In this document: piece by piece, positions 1-9,009 of the stretch
How the letters are laid out: each line of letters starts with the position of its first letter
How positions within the stretch are numbered: the stretch's first letter is position 1
Assembly: GCA_900756545.1 (NCBI GenBank)
Contig: CAAEKO010000068.1
Coordinates: forward strand, 1-38,298
DNA from: Clostridia bacterium
Lineage (GTDB): Bacteria; Bacillota; Clostridia; UBA1381
Direction: 5' to 3'
DNA: 38,298 nucleotides
The notes under the pieces: model-generated
The model's database searches: none
What the model saw: only the letters and a program-made list of their open reading frames with translations
Told to the model about the DNA's origin: nothing
Made by a program: the position numbers and the translations under genes

Positions 1-265
1 GACTGTGGCATGGGACAACAAAGGTGTGCAAGATAAACCGTGCGCCCAGCAACCAGACTTCCATAAAGTTCTCAAAAGCTGCTATGGCGGAAAGATCACT
101 CTTAGACGCTAAAAAAACAGAAAATAAGTGTTTTGTCTCGTCGTTCAAAGCTGTGAGAAGCTTTTTCTCATGAGCAGACGCGATCTTTTTGAGAGCTGCA
201 TATTCCGATGCCGCTTTGCATACATCTTTCTCCGGGATGAAGTACTCCGTAATAAGATTCCTCAA
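1..265 (-). CDS. DUF6809-like protein, partial, start uncertain
   Basis: An open minus-strand frame of 88 codons runs from about 265 off the left edge. The translation has the pattern of the small DUF6809 family (function unknown): an N-terminal ITEYFIPEK segment, a charged helix with HEKKLL, then LNDETKHLFSVFLASKSDL and a C-terminal ENFMEVWLLGARF stretch. No ATG opens the frame. A TAA stop lies just upstream (in frame at 281-283), followed by CAT AAA AAA ATA TTA and then TTG at 265-263, with no recognisable ribosome site. Either TTG is used or the start has been lost. It diverges from gdpP. The family call rests on pattern memory, not a search. Confidence 0.45.
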   Translation of the reverse strand, partial: MRNLITEYFIPEKDVCKAASEYAALKKIASAHEKKLLTALNDETKHLFSVFLASKSDLSAIAAFENFMEVWLLGARFILHTFVVPCHS

Positions 266-349
266 TAATATTTTTTTATGTTAGCATTGCAAACAATTCT
301 TTCTTTTTTTATTGTCTGCAAGAGAACCCCGGATGTTCCCGGAATAAAC

Positions 350-378
350 TTGACGAATGGTAATCTTTGTGATAAAAT
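350..378 (+). promoter_or_regulatory. sigma-A promoter for gdpP operon
   Basis: TTGACG at 350-355, a 17-bp spacer, then TAAAAT at 373-378. It lies about 50 bp ahead of the gdpP start and is the only strong promoter between the left-edge fragment and gdpP. It probably serves gdpP, rplI, dnaB and tilS. Confidence 0.7.
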
Positions 379-429
379 AACAAAATGATATATTGATTAT
401 AATTTTGTGTATTTTGCACAGGAGGAAAT

Positions 430-2439
430 ATGAAAAAGCGATACAGCCGCCATTCTGCAATGTTTGGCATTGTCTTGAGCATATTGTTTTTCCTGATCGT
501 CGGTGTGTTTACCTTGGTGAACGGCGATCGCCTGTTCGGCGTTACCGAGATCGGATGCGGCATTATGCTGTCGGTTTACTTCGTGGTGGTGAATAAAAAT
601 AAGGCCCGTGACATGGCTGAATATATCGGCATGGTCACTAGCACAAGCAATACCATGGCCAATGACGCTATCAGCCGGTTTCCGCTGCCTATGGCGGTTT
701 TGAGTATAGACGGGCAGATCATGTGGTACAATGATAAGTTCACAGATATGATTGGCAACCATGACCCTTACGCAGTAAAGCTGTCCAGCATTATGCCGGA
801 GCTGCGCTGGTCCGAGATTCTAAAGGCTGTAGATGATATCAACGTGATGGCGTCTTATGATAACCGGCATTACAACGTGGTAGGCAATATCATCAAAAAT
901 AATGCCATTACGGATGAAAGCGGCAATCCGATTTACTCTGTCCTGCTGTATTTCATTGACCGGACGGAGATTGAGGCTTTGCAGGATACTTATAATTCCG
1001 AAAAAACGGACGTGGCAATCATTACGATTGATAACTATGACGAAATATTCCAAAAAATGGATGACGCTGAGTATCAGGAAAATATGTCTAAACTCAATGC
1101 TTACATCAGTAAGTGGGTGGCGGAGAGCAAGGGCGTTTCCAAAAAGACGGAGCGCGACCGGTATATCGTGATGTTTGAGCATCAGTATCTGAAACACTAT
1201 ATTCGGAACAAGTTCGATGTGCTGGATAAAGTGCGTTCTATTGGGGAAGCGATTAAAATCCCGATCACCATCAGTATCGGGATCGGTACAGGCGGCCATA
1301 TCTGGGAAAACGAGGTTTACGCCCGGGCGGCCATTGATATGGTCTGGGGCCGGGGCGGCGACCAGGCGGCGATCAAGGATGAAACGCAGTATAATTTCTA
1401 CGGTGGCAAGACAAAGGACTATGAAAAGAGCACCCGGGTAAAGACCAGGGCTTTTGCAGTGGCCTTCAAAGATTTTATCGTCCATGCGGACAACGTGATT
1501 TTTATGGGACACAGCAATGCGGATTTTGACAGCTTCGGCGCGGCGGTCGGCCTTCAGCGGGCTGTGCGTACGCTAGGCAAACGACCGTATATCGTGTGTG
1601 ATAATTCCCAAGCGGTGAAAAAGCTGGTTGACGCGGTCCGGGCAAATCCAGAATATGAGGGGATGCTGATTAATAACGCTACGGCGCAGGAGCTGGTAAC
1701 AGATAAAACACTGCTGGTGATCCTGGACACGCATCGGCCCTCTATGCTTCCGTGCCCGGAGCTTTTGAAACGGGTGAATAAAATCGTACTGATCGACCAT
1801 CATAGGCGCAGCACGGAATTTATAGAAAACAGCTCGCTGACCTACCATGAACCATATGCGTCCTCTACCTGCGAAATGGCAACGGAGATTTTGCAATATA
1901 TTGACGATAACCGGAAAATGTCCACTTTTGAGGCAAGCGCCCTGTATGTGGGTATTTTGATGGATACGAAAAACTTTATCACCAAAACCGGCGTTCGGAC
2001 CTTTGAGGCGGCTTCGTATCTGCGGCGGTATGGGCTGAACACGATAGAAGTGAAAAAGCTGTTCAATGTGGACAAGGACGATTATATCCATCGGATCGAG
2101 ATTGAAAAAAGTGCGGAGTTTTTTAAAGATAATATGATTATTGCGGTTGGCACACAAGAATACAACAATATCCGTGTGATTGCGTCCCAAGCGGCGGACA
2201 GCTTAATGAACATCAACGGCGTCCGGGCGGCTTTTGTGATTTATCCTATGGATAGTGCGGTGTATATCAGTGCTCGGTCTTATGGAGAGGTCAACGTGCA
2301 GGTGATTATGGAAAAGCTGGGCGGGGGCGGCCATATGACGGTGGCGGGTGCGCAGGTGCGCGGATTCTCGCCTTTTGAGGTCAGCATCCGCTTGAAGCGG
2401 GCGATTGAGGAATATATAGACGAAAATACAGCAGAGTGA
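430..2439 (+). CDS. gdpP: cyclic-di-AMP phosphodiesterase GdpP (DHH/DHHA1)
   Basis: Membrane-bound phosphodiesterase that hydrolyses c-di-AMP to pApA, controlling potassium, osmotic and wall homeostasis. Two membrane segments lie at about residues 8-30 and 38-56. A PAS-like region follows (about 85-170), then a degenerate GGDEF domain in which RGGDQ replaces the active motif, as is usual in GdpP. The DHH phosphoesterase domain has MGHSNADFD (G360 to D367) and the DHH triad D456-H457-H458. The DHHA1 domain ends with GGGGH at 631-635. At 669 residues it is normal length. An AGGAGG site (about 420-426) sits just before the ATG. Order gdpP-rplI-dnaB is the usual Bacillota arrangement, and all metal-binding residues I can place are intact. 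Confidence 0.95.
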   Translation: MKKRYSRHSAMFGIVLSILFFLIVGVFTLVNGDRLFGVTEIGCGIMLSVYFVVVNKNKARDMAEYIGMVTSTSNTMANDAISRFPLPMAVLSIDGQIMWYNDKFTDMIGNHDPYAVKLSSIMPELRWSEILKAVDDINVMASYDNRHYNVVGNIIKNNAITDESGNPIYSVLLYFIDRTEIEALQDTYNSEKTDVAIITIDNYDEIFQKMDDAEYQENMSKLNAYISKWVAESKGVSKKTERDRYIVMFEHQYLKHYIRNKFDVLDKVRSIGEAIKIPITISIGIGTGGHIWENEVYARAAIDMVWGRGGDQAAIKDETQYNFYGGKTKDYEKSTRVKTRAFAVAFKDFIVHADNVIFMGHSNADFDSFGAAVGLQRAVRTLGKRPYIVCDNSQAVKKLVDAVRANPEYEGMLINNATAQELVTDKTLLVILDTHRPSMLPCPELLKRVNKIVLIDHHRRSTEFIENSSLTYHEPYASSTCEMATEILQYIDDNRKMSTFEASALYVGILMDTKNFITKTGVRTFEAASYLRRYGLNTIEVKKLFNVDKDDYIHRIEIEKSAEFFKDNMIIAVGTQEYNNIRVIASQAADSLMNINGVRAAFVIYPMDSAVYISARSYGEVNVQVIMEKLGGGGHMTVAGAQVRGFSPFEVSIRLKRAIEEYIDENTAE

Positions 2440-2454
2440 GAAAGGTGATGCAGC

Positions 2455-2901
2455 ATGAAGGTAATCTTGAATCAGGACGTTAAAGGACAGGGAAAAAAGG
2501 GCCAGCTGGTGGAGGTATCCGATGGTTACGCCCGGAATTTTCTGCTTCCCAAAAAATTAGCCAAGGAAGCAACAAAAGAGAATATCAATGTTATGCAGGG
2601 GAAAAAGGAATCTGAGGAGTACAGGAAAAAGGTTGAGCTGGAAGAGGCGCAGGAAACAGCAAAGAAGATTGGGGATGCTTCCGTCAAGCTGACAGCCAAG
2701 GCCGGAGAAAACGGTAAACTTTTTGGCTCTATTACCTCTAAGGATGTGGCTGAGGCGCTGACTATGCAGCATCATATCAAGCTGGATAAGAAAAAGTTTG
2801 TGCTTCCCGACGGCATCAAGACGTTAGGGACAACAGAAGTGGAAATTAAGGTATACGCAGGCGTTTCGGCTAAGCTGAAGGTTGTTGTGGAAAATCAGTA
2901 G
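2455..2901 (+). CDS. rplI: 50S ribosomal protein L9
   Basis: Large-subunit ribosomal protein L9, which binds 23S rRNA near the base of the L1 stalk and limits frame slippage. At 148 residues it has the normal length. The N-terminal signature is clear: MKVILNQDVKGQGKKGQ, then VEVSDGYARNFLLPKK. A long charged connecting helix (about 45-75) leads to the C-terminal domain with NGKLFGSIT. It starts 15 bp after gdpP and is followed 32 bp later by dnaB, so it is co-transcribed with them. Confidence 0.97.
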   Translation: MKVILNQDVKGQGKKGQLVEVSDGYARNFLLPKKLAKEATKENINVMQGKKESEEYRKKVELEEAQETAKKIGDASVKLTAKAGENGKLFGSITSKDVAEALTMQHHIKLDKKKFVLPDGIKTLGTTEVEIKVYAGVSAKLKVVVENQ

Positions 2902-2933
2902 GATTAGATATTTAGAAAAGGAGGCGGGAGCCG

Positions 2934-4277
2934 GTGGCGGAAATCAATATGGAGCGGGTGATGCCGCACAACCGGGAGGCGGAAATTTCCGTCATCGGCG
3001 GCGCACTGACCAGCGGCAAAAGCGTGGCGGCTTCCGCAGAGATCATCAAGCCGGAGGATTTTTATTTTGATCAGAACCGTCAAATCTACGCAGTGATCAT
3101 GGAGCTGTTCAACGAAAATGTCCCGGTGGACATCGTAACGGTTTCTGACAGGCTGAATCAGAAGGATCAGTTGGACGCTATCGGCGGTGTATCATATCTG
3201 AGTACGGCTGCGGTCAGTGTGGCCACAACTGGGAATACGGAGTATTACGCCAAAATTATTAAAGAAAAAGCGGTTTTGCGTCGGCTTATCAAATCCTCTG
3301 CGGCGATTTCCGATATGGCATACGGTGAAAGCGACAATCTGGAACGGATTCTGGAGCGGTCAGAGCAGTTGATTTTCGGAGTATCTGCGGAAAAAGAGCA
3401 GAATGATATTGTTCCTATCCAGGAAGTGCTGATGACGGCATATCAGGACATGGTTGAGTCGGCACTGAATAAAGGGCAGCTTACAGGCGTTCCTACTGGT
3501 TTCGATGAACTGAACCGCAGAACAGGCGGCCTGCATGGTGGGGAATTAATTATTATTGCCGGACGGCCGGGGATGGGTAAGTCCAGCTTTGCAGTGAATA
3601 TTGCGGAGAACGCCGCGATTAAGGGCGGTATTCCCGTAGCGATTTTTAACCTGGAAATGTCGAAAAGTATGATTGTGAATAGGATTCTATGCAGTCAGGC
3701 TTTGGTGGATTCTCATGCGGTCCGTATGGGAGATTTTACCGGTGAGGACTGGCAGCAGATCGGCGCGGTAGTAGACAAGGTAGCTATGGCGCCCATATTT
3801 ATCGACGATACGGCGTCTATTACCGTTTCGGAGATCCGGGCTAAGTGCCGGCGTCTAAAGCAGACGAAAAAGCTGGGTATGGTGATTATCGACTATTTGC
3901 AGTTGATGCAGTCCGGCGGCCGCAGTGATAACCGGCAGCAGGAGATTTCAGAGATTTCCCGGTCCCTGAAAATCCTGGCCAAGGAGTTGGATATACCGGT
4001 AATCGCACTATCCCAGTTAGCCAGAACGGTGGAATCCCGCAGCGATAAACGCCCTATGCTTTCTGACCTGCGTGAATCCGGCGCTATTGAGCAGGACGCG
4101 GATATCGTTATGTTTCTTTACCGGGACGATTATTATAACAAGGATTCAGAAGATAAAAATATGGCCGAATGCATCATTGCAAAGCAGAGAAGCGGCGAGA
4201 CTGGTATGTTTAAATTAGGCTGGCAGGGCAAGTATACGAAGTTTGTCAATGTAGATTATACAGCACAGGAAGAATAA
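2934..4277 (+). CDS. dnaB: replicative DNA helicase (DnaB family)
   Basis: Hexameric 5'-3' helicase that opens the replication fork (named DnaC in Bacillus). The N-terminal primase-interaction domain (about 8-110) begins with the typical MPHNREAEISVIGG. The RecA-like domain carries Walker A GRPGMGKSS (residues 210-218), IIDYLQLM as Walker B, and the ESGAIEQDADIV arginine-finger region. The start is GTG: AAAGGAGG at 2917-2924 lies 9 nt before it, whereas the first ATG (2949) is poorly placed. At 447 residues it is full length with no intein. Its stop overlaps the tilS start. Confidence 0.95.
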   Translation: MAEINMERVMPHNREAEISVIGGALTSGKSVAASAEIIKPEDFYFDQNRQIYAVIMELFNENVPVDIVTVSDRLNQKDQLDAIGGVSYLSTAAVSVATTGNTEYYAKIIKEKAVLRRLIKSSAAISDMAYGESDNLERILERSEQLIFGVSAEKEQNDIVPIQEVLMTAYQDMVESALNKGQLTGVPTGFDELNRRTGGLHGGELIIIAGRPGMGKSSFAVNIAENAAIKGGIPVAIFNLEMSKSMIVNRILCSQALVDSHAVRMGDFTGEDWQQIGAVVDKVAMAPIFIDDTASITVSEIRAKCRRLKQTKKLGMVIIDYLQLMQSGGRSDNRQQEISEISRSLKILAKELDIPVIALSQLARTVESRSDKRPMLSDLRESGAIEQDADIVMFLYRDDYYNKDSEDKNMAECIIAKQRSGETGMFKLGWQGKYTKFVNVDYTAQEE

Positions 4278-5632
4278 TGGATATTTTAAAAACAGCGGAA
4301 GATACCATCCGAAAATACAATTTAATAAATCAAAACGACCGTATTTTAGCGGCGGTTTCCGGCGGGAGCGATTCTGTGGCTCTGCTGGATGTTTTGTGCC
4401 GTCTGCGTGAAAAATACGGTCTTGCGCTGTTTGTAGCCCATGTGAATCATAATCTGCGCGAGAATGCCGCCCAGGATGCGGAATTTGTTGAAAAGCTGTG
4501 CCGGGACAGACGGGTGAAATGTTTTGTCCTGTGTGCGGACGTTGCGGGATATGCGGCGCAAAAGGGCATATCGGAGGAATTGGCGGGAAGGGAAATCCGG
4601 TATGCTTTTTTTCATAAGCTTAGGAAAAAGCTTAATATTACGAAAATTGCTACTGCCCATAATAAAAATGATGCGGCGGAATCTACGCTTATACATTTTA
4701 TTCGGGGAAGCGGCCTCGGCGGCTTGTGCGGAATCCCCTATGCCCGGACGGACGGGGTTGTTCGCCCGCTTTTGGATGTCGAAAAGGCTGAAATTGAGGC
4801 ATACTGTGAGCAGCGGAATTTGGATTATGTTGTGGATGAAACAAATTTTGAACAAAAATATGTGCGCAATAAGGTGCGCCTTGCCGTACTGCCAGAAATC
4901 CAGTGGATAAATCCAAATTTTGTGGATAATATCACAAAAAATGCCCAAATCCTTGCGGACGATGAAAAATTTTTGAATGCTGCGGCACAGGAGGCATATA
5001 ATAAAGCAGTACAGGATTTGCGGCTCAACATTGAAATCCTGAAGACATTAGATATAGCTCTGCGTCGCCGGGTGGTGCAGATGCTTTACCGAAATTGGCG
5101 CAAAAGCCCGGAAAATCTGCAGGCAGTCCACGTAGAGGCCGTGTTGGCTTTGGCGGAAAGGGGAAAAACCGGCAGCCGGATTGAATTACCTAAGAAAATA
5201 AACGCTTTGATCGAGTATGGCAAATTATTTTTTGTGGAGTGGTCAGTGTATAATAATTATGATATTCCGATTTTGATTGGACAGAAGACGGATATCCCCG
5301 GAATCGGTCTGCAAATTATGGTAAGCCCTTGCGAAATGCCGGCGAAAAGCACAAGGACGAGGATTTGCTGCGCTCTGCCAGAGAGGGAAAACCTGCATAT
5401 TCGAACCAGACAGCCAGGAGATTTCTTTTATCCGGAGGGGATGGAGGGGCGAAAAAAGCTGTCGGATTATTTTACAGATTTGAAAATTCCGCGGATGGAT
5501 CGGGACAAAATTCCGCTGCTTTTTTCCGGAGAAGAACTGGTCTGGGTGATTGGATACAGGCAGGATAGACGATTCGGAGCAAAAAAGGACAAAAAAAAAA
5601 TTTATACAGTTGAAATTTTCAGCAAAATATGA
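4277..5632 (+). CDS. tilS: tRNA(Ile)-lysidine synthetase TilS
   Basis: ATP-dependent enzyme that converts C34 of the CAU-anticodon tRNA-Ile to lysidine, so that it reads AUA and charges with isoleucine; essential in most bacteria. The N-type ATP pyrophosphatase loop SGGSDS is at residues 28-33. Downstream come HVNHNLRENA and the THNKNDAAE-type segment AHNKNDAAES, then the TilS C-terminal domain (RTRQPGDFFYPEGMEG, KKLSDYFTDLKIPR). At 451 residues it is full length. The ATG overlaps the dnaB TAA by one base, so the two are translationally coupled. Its final codons contain a promoter for ftsH. Confidence 0.93.
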   Translation: MDILKTAEDTIRKYNLINQNDRILAAVSGGSDSVALLDVLCRLREKYGLALFVAHVNHNLRENAAQDAEFVEKLCRDRRVKCFVLCADVAGYAAQKGISEELAGREIRYAFFHKLRKKLNITKIATAHNKNDAAESTLIHFIRGSGLGGLCGIPYARTDGVVRPLLDVEKAEIEAYCEQRNLDYVVDETNFEQKYVRNKVRLAVLPEIQWINPNFVDNITKNAQILADDEKFLNAAAQEAYNKAVQDLRLNIEILKTLDIALRRRVVQMLYRNWRKSPENLQAVHVEAVLALAERGKTGSRIELPKKINALIEYGKLFFVEWSVYNNYDIPILIGQKTDIPGIGLQIMVSPCEMPAKSTRTRICCALPERENLHIRTRQPGDFFYPEGMEGRKKLSDYFTDLKIPRMDRDKIPLLFSGEELVWVIGYRQDRRFGAKKDKKKIYTVEIFSKI

Positions 5633-5638
5633 TACAGT
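5610..5638 (+). promoter_or_regulatory. promoter for ftsH within the tilS 3' end
   Basis: TTGAAA at 5610-5615, a 17-bp spacer, then TACAGT at 5633-5638 preceded by TG in the extended -10 position (5630-5631). It overlaps the last tilS codons and would let ftsH be expressed separately from the gdpP-tilS run. Confidence 0.5.
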
Positions 5639-5669
5639 ATAAAGCATATAGATAATGGGAGGGAATGCG

Positions 5670-7514
5670 TTGCAGGATAAGATAAAAACAATCGGCTCCT
5701 GGGTTCTGATGATCGCAATTGTGGTTATGATTTATTCTATGGTATCCACATATCTGAAACCGCAGGACAAAGAAATATATTCCGACTTGATCACGTCTAT
5801 TAAAGCCGGAGAGGTAGCAAAGCTGAAGGTTGACACAAGCTCTGCCACAGTAACGCTGGCTGACGGCGTACGAAGTAAGAATAAGACTAAGCAGTATAAC
5901 GTACAAATTCCGTCGGTTGAGGTTTTGCAGCAGGATGTGGGGTATGAAATGTCCAGCCAGATCGCAGCCGGGACGCTCTCTTATGAGGTGGCTGAGCCGG
6001 GGATTCCTTGGTGGTCCATTCTTATGCCATTGATTGCCTTTGGCGGAATTATTGTTTTCCTGATTGTGATGTTTCGGCAAAACGGTGCAAACCGTGCCGG
6101 CGGCTTTACAAAAAGCCGGGCCCGGCTAAGTACGGGAGAGGGAAGAAAGGTTAGCTTTGAGGATGTAGCCGGTGCAGAGGAAGAAAAAGAAGAGCTAAAA
6201 GAGCTTGTGGAATTTTTAAAAAATCCTGATAAGTTTATTTCTCTCGGGGCCAGGATTCCCAAGGGCGTGCTTTTGGTAGGCCCACCCGGGACAGGAAAAA
6301 CCCTGCTTGCAAAGGCGGTTGCCGGAGAGGCGGGCGTACCGTTTTTCTCAATCAGTGGTTCCGATTTTGTGGAGCTGTATGTGGGCGTGGGCGCGTCCCG
6401 TGTCCGGGATTTATTTGAACAGGCGAAAAAGGCAAAGCCCTGCATCATTTTTATTGATGAGATTGATGCAGTGGGCAGAAAGCGCGGCGCCGGCATGGGC
6501 GGTGGGCACGATGAACGTGAACAGACGCTGAATCAGCTGCTGGTAGAAATGGATGGGTTTGGCGAGAACGAGGGCATCATTATGATGGCTGCAACGAACC
6601 GTCCGGATATTCTGGATCCCGCGCTTCTGCGGCCGGGACGGTTCGACCGGCAGGTCGTGGTTTACCGTCCGGATGTGAAGGGACGGGAAGAAATTCTGCG
6701 TGTACATGCCAAAAATAAACCCTTGTCCAGCGAAGTAAATTTGGACAAAATTGCTAAGGTTACCGTGGGATATACGGGCGCTGATCTGGAAAATCTAATG
6801 AATGAAGCGTCTATCTTTGCCGCGCGGCGGAATAAAATCTGGATTGACAACCAAGATATTGAAGACGCAAATGTCAAGGTGATGATGGGAGCGGAAAAGA
6901 AATCCCGTCTTGTGACTGAAAAGGAAAAGAAAATGACTGCTTATCATGAAGCGGGTCATGCGATTTTGACAAAGCTGGTGGATGAAAATGCGAAAGTCCA
7001 TCAGGTTTCCATTATCCCCCGCGGACGGGCCGGCGGGTATACCATGAACATTCCTAAGGAAGATATCATGTATCAGTCCAAATCCGAAATGCTTAATAGC
7101 ATAATTGTGGATATGGGCGGACGTGTAGCGGAGCAGCTTGTTTTTGGAGATCAGAATACTGGTGCGTCCAGCGACATTAAACAGGCCACGCAAATCGCCC
7201 GGGATATGGTTGTAAAATATGGTATGAGCGATATTATTGGCCCGGTATGCTATGATAGTGAGGAAGAGGTGTTCCTTGGCCGGGATTACGGGCACTCCAA
7301 GGCATTTTCTGAAAAAACAGCCTCAGAAATAGACGAGGAGATCCGCCGGATTATTGAAGAACAGTATCAAAAGGCTGTAACGCTTTTGCAGGAAAACATG
7401 GATATTTTGGAGGTGGTTTCCCAAGCGTTGATTGAGCGGGAAACGCTGAGCGAAACCGAATTTGATGAGATTTTTGAAAAAGCTATGAAAAATAAAAAGG
7501 AGAAATTACAATGA
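5670..7514 (+). CDS. ftsH: ATP-dependent zinc metalloprotease FtsH
   Basis: Membrane-anchored AAA+ protease that degrades misfolded membrane proteins and regulators. A first membrane segment near the N-terminus is followed by an external domain and a second segment (WWSILMPLIAFGGIIVFLIVM). The AAA module has Walker A GPPGTGKT (about residue 204), Walker B IIFIDEIDAVG and the second-region-of-homology ATNRPDILDPALLRPGRFDR. The zinc site HEAGH is at about 426, with a downstream SSDIKQAT supplying the third ligand. I place the start at TTG 5670 because GGGAGG (5657-5662) is well spaced for it. The in-frame ATG at 5655 lies upstream of that site and has no ribosome site of its own. The stop overlaps the next gene by 4 nt. 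Confidence 0.95.
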   Translation: MQDKIKTIGSWVLMIAIVVMIYSMVSTYLKPQDKEIYSDLITSIKAGEVAKLKVDTSSATVTLADGVRSKNKTKQYNVQIPSVEVLQQDVGYEMSSQIAAGTLSYEVAEPGIPWWSILMPLIAFGGIIVFLIVMFRQNGANRAGGFTKSRARLSTGEGRKVSFEDVAGAEEEKEELKELVEFLKNPDKFISLGARIPKGVLLVGPPGTGKTLLAKAVAGEAGVPFFSISGSDFVELYVGVGASRVRDLFEQAKKAKPCIIFIDEIDAVGRKRGAGMGGGHDEREQTLNQLLVEMDGFGENEGIIMMAATNRPDILDPALLRPGRFDRQVVVYRPDVKGREEILRVHAKNKPLSSEVNLDKIAKVTVGYTGADLENLMNEASIFAARRNKIWIDNQDIEDANVKVMMGAEKKSRLVTEKEKKMTAYHEAGHAILTKLVDENAKVHQVSIIPRGRAGGYTMNIPKEDIMYQSKSEMLNSIIVDMGGRVAEQLVFGDQNTGASSDIKQATQIARDMVVKYGMSDIIGPVCYDSEEEVFLGRDYGHSKAFSEKTASEIDEEIRRIIEEQYQKAVTLLQENMDILEVVSQALIERETLSETEFDEIFEKAMKNKKEKLQ

Positions 7515-7717
7515 AAAAAGTAACAAAAGACATGATTATTATGGAAGTTTTGCAGATGGATGCGGAAACCGCACAGTTTTTCCTGGATATGGGAATGCAT
7601 TGCCTGGGCTGCCCCTCTGCCAGCGGGGAAAGCATTGAGCAGGCGTGTATGGTGCATGGCGCCGACGCCGATAAACTGGTTAATGATATCAACGAATTTT
7701 TGGCTTCTAAGCAATAA
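7511..7717 (+). CDS. DUF1858 small redox-type protein
   Basis: A 68-residue cytoplasmic protein matching the DUF1858 / hybrid-cluster-associated disulfide domain: VTKDMIIMEVLQMDAETAQFFLDMGMHCLGCPSA, then SIEQAC and a C-terminal helix. The CxxC pair in HCLGCP is typical of the family. A redox or metal-binding role is inferred; the actual function is unknown. Its ATG overlaps the ftsH TGA (ATGA), indicating coupled translation. A hairpin follows immediately. No other domain is attached, unlike family members fused to larger proteins. Confidence 0.8.
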   Translation: MKKVTKDMIIMEVLQMDAETAQFFLDMGMHCLGCPSASGESIEQACMVHGADADKLVNDINEFLASKQ

Positions 7718-7719
7718 AT

Positions 7720-7748
7720 AAATGCGGGATTTTCCCGCATTTTACTTA
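7720..7748 (+). terminator. hairpin terminator after ftsH operon
   Basis: AAATGCGGGA (7720-7729) pairs with TCCCGCATTT (7733-7742) across a 3-nt loop. The T-run is short and partly in the stem, so termination may be leaky into the CNNM gene 20 bp downstream. Confidence 0.55.
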
Positions 7749-7764
7749 ATGGAGGAATTTTTAC

Positions 7765-9009
7765 ATGGACAGCGCGATTATTGCGTTAGTTGTACTTATT
7801 ATTTTTTCGGCGTATTTCAGCGCCACCGAAACAGCGTATACATCCTTGAACAGGATACGGATCAAAAATCTTGCCAACAGCGGCAACAAACGGGCGAAGC
7901 TTACATTGGAGCTTTGCGAGAAGTTTGATAACATTCTATCTACTATCCTGATTGGAAACAATATTGTGAATATAATGTCTACGTCGCTGGCAACAGCGCT
8001 GTTTGTTGCGTATTTTCCCAAAAATGGCGTGGCAATTTCTACTGTTGTTATGACAGTGGTCGTATTAATTTTTGGTGAAATCGGCCCGAAAAGCATGGCG
8101 AAAGAGTCCCCGGAGGCGTTTGCTATGTTTTCAGCGCCGTTTTTGAATGTCTTGTGTGTATTGTTCACACCGCTGAACATTTTATTTTCTTTAATTAAAA
8201 AACTGATTTCACGGATACTTAAGGTGAAAAATGACCGGAGTATCACCGAGGAGGAGCTTCTGACAATGGTGGAAGAGGCGCAGAATGAAGGCGGGATCAA
8301 TGACAATGAAGGCGAACTGATTAAAAACGCCATTGAATTTTACGATCTGGAGGTTTCGGATATCCTGATCCCCCGGGTAGACGTCATTGCTGTGCAGACC
8401 GACAGTATACCGGAGGAAATCGACAAAGTTTTCAAGTCTTCAAGACTTTCCCGGCTGCCTGTGTTTCATGAAACCATTGACAGCATTGCCGGCGTATTGA
8501 ATATGAAGGACTTTTACTACCAGGTATTGGGGAACAAGGAACCGCTTGAAAATGCCATCAAGCCGGCAGTGTATGTTTTAGAGCAGATGCAGATTTCTGA
8601 TCTTTTGAAGCTCTTGCAGCAGAAAAAGTCACATCTGGCTATTGTTACCGATGAATACGGCGGGACAGTAGGTATTGTAACTTTAGAGGATATTATTGAA
8701 GAGCTGGTCGGGGAAATCTGGGATGAACACGATATCGTAACTGAGGAGATCACAAAGATATCCACAAACTGTTATCGTGTGTCGTGCAATGCCAGTATTG
8801 CGAAGATGTTTGAATTATTTGAAATAGATGAAGAGATTGAAAGCAGTACTGTGGGCGGCTGGGTCATGGAACAGCTGGAGCGTGTTCCGGTACTGGGCGA
8901 TAGTTTTCAGTACCAATATTTGACTGTTACCGTTACCAATGCGGATGAGCGGCGCCCGTTAGAAATCATTGTGACTGTGGATAGCGCCAAGGCTGTTCTG
9001 GAAAAGTAA
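7765..9009 (+). CDS. CNNM/CBS-domain membrane protein (HlyC/CorC family)
   Basis: A member of the CNNM (DUF21) family, generally linked to magnesium or other divalent-cation export and often misnamed hemolysin. The N-terminal DUF21 domain has about four membrane segments (roughly residues 3-25, 55-78, 88-110, 125-145). Two CBS motifs follow (about 190-320): DILIPRVDVIAVQTD, RLPVFHETIDSIAGVL and LAIVTDEYGGTVGIVTLEDIIEE. The C-terminal transporter-associated CorC_HlyC domain ends the protein. At 414 residues it is standard. GGAGGA at 7751-7756 sets the ATG. Substrate cannot be read from sequence. Confidence 0.88.
   Translation: MDSAIIALVVLIIFSAYFSATETAYTSLNRIRIKNLANSGNKRAKLTLELCEKFDNILSTILIGNNIVNIMSTSLATALFVAYFPKNGVAISTVVMTVVVLIFGEIGPKSMAKESPEAFAMFSAPFLNVLCVLFTPLNILFSLIKKLISRILKVKNDRSITEEELLTMVEEAQNEGGINDNEGELIKNAIEFYDLEVSDILIPRVDVIAVQTDSIPEEIDKVFKSSRLSRLPVFHETIDSIAGVLNMKDFYYQVLGNKEPLENAIKPAVYVLEQMQISDLLKLLQQKKSHLAIVTDEYGGTVGIVTLEDIIEELVGEIWDEHDIVTEEITKISTNCYRVSCNASIAKMFELFEIDEEIESSTVGGWVMEQLERVPVLGDSFQYQYLTVTVTNADERRPLEIIVTVDSAKAVLEK

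Noticed and set aside
820..1512. 230-codon minus-strand frame inside gdpP
   Set aside because: It is antisense to clear GdpP domains and its translation resembles no family; a shadow of high-GC third positions.
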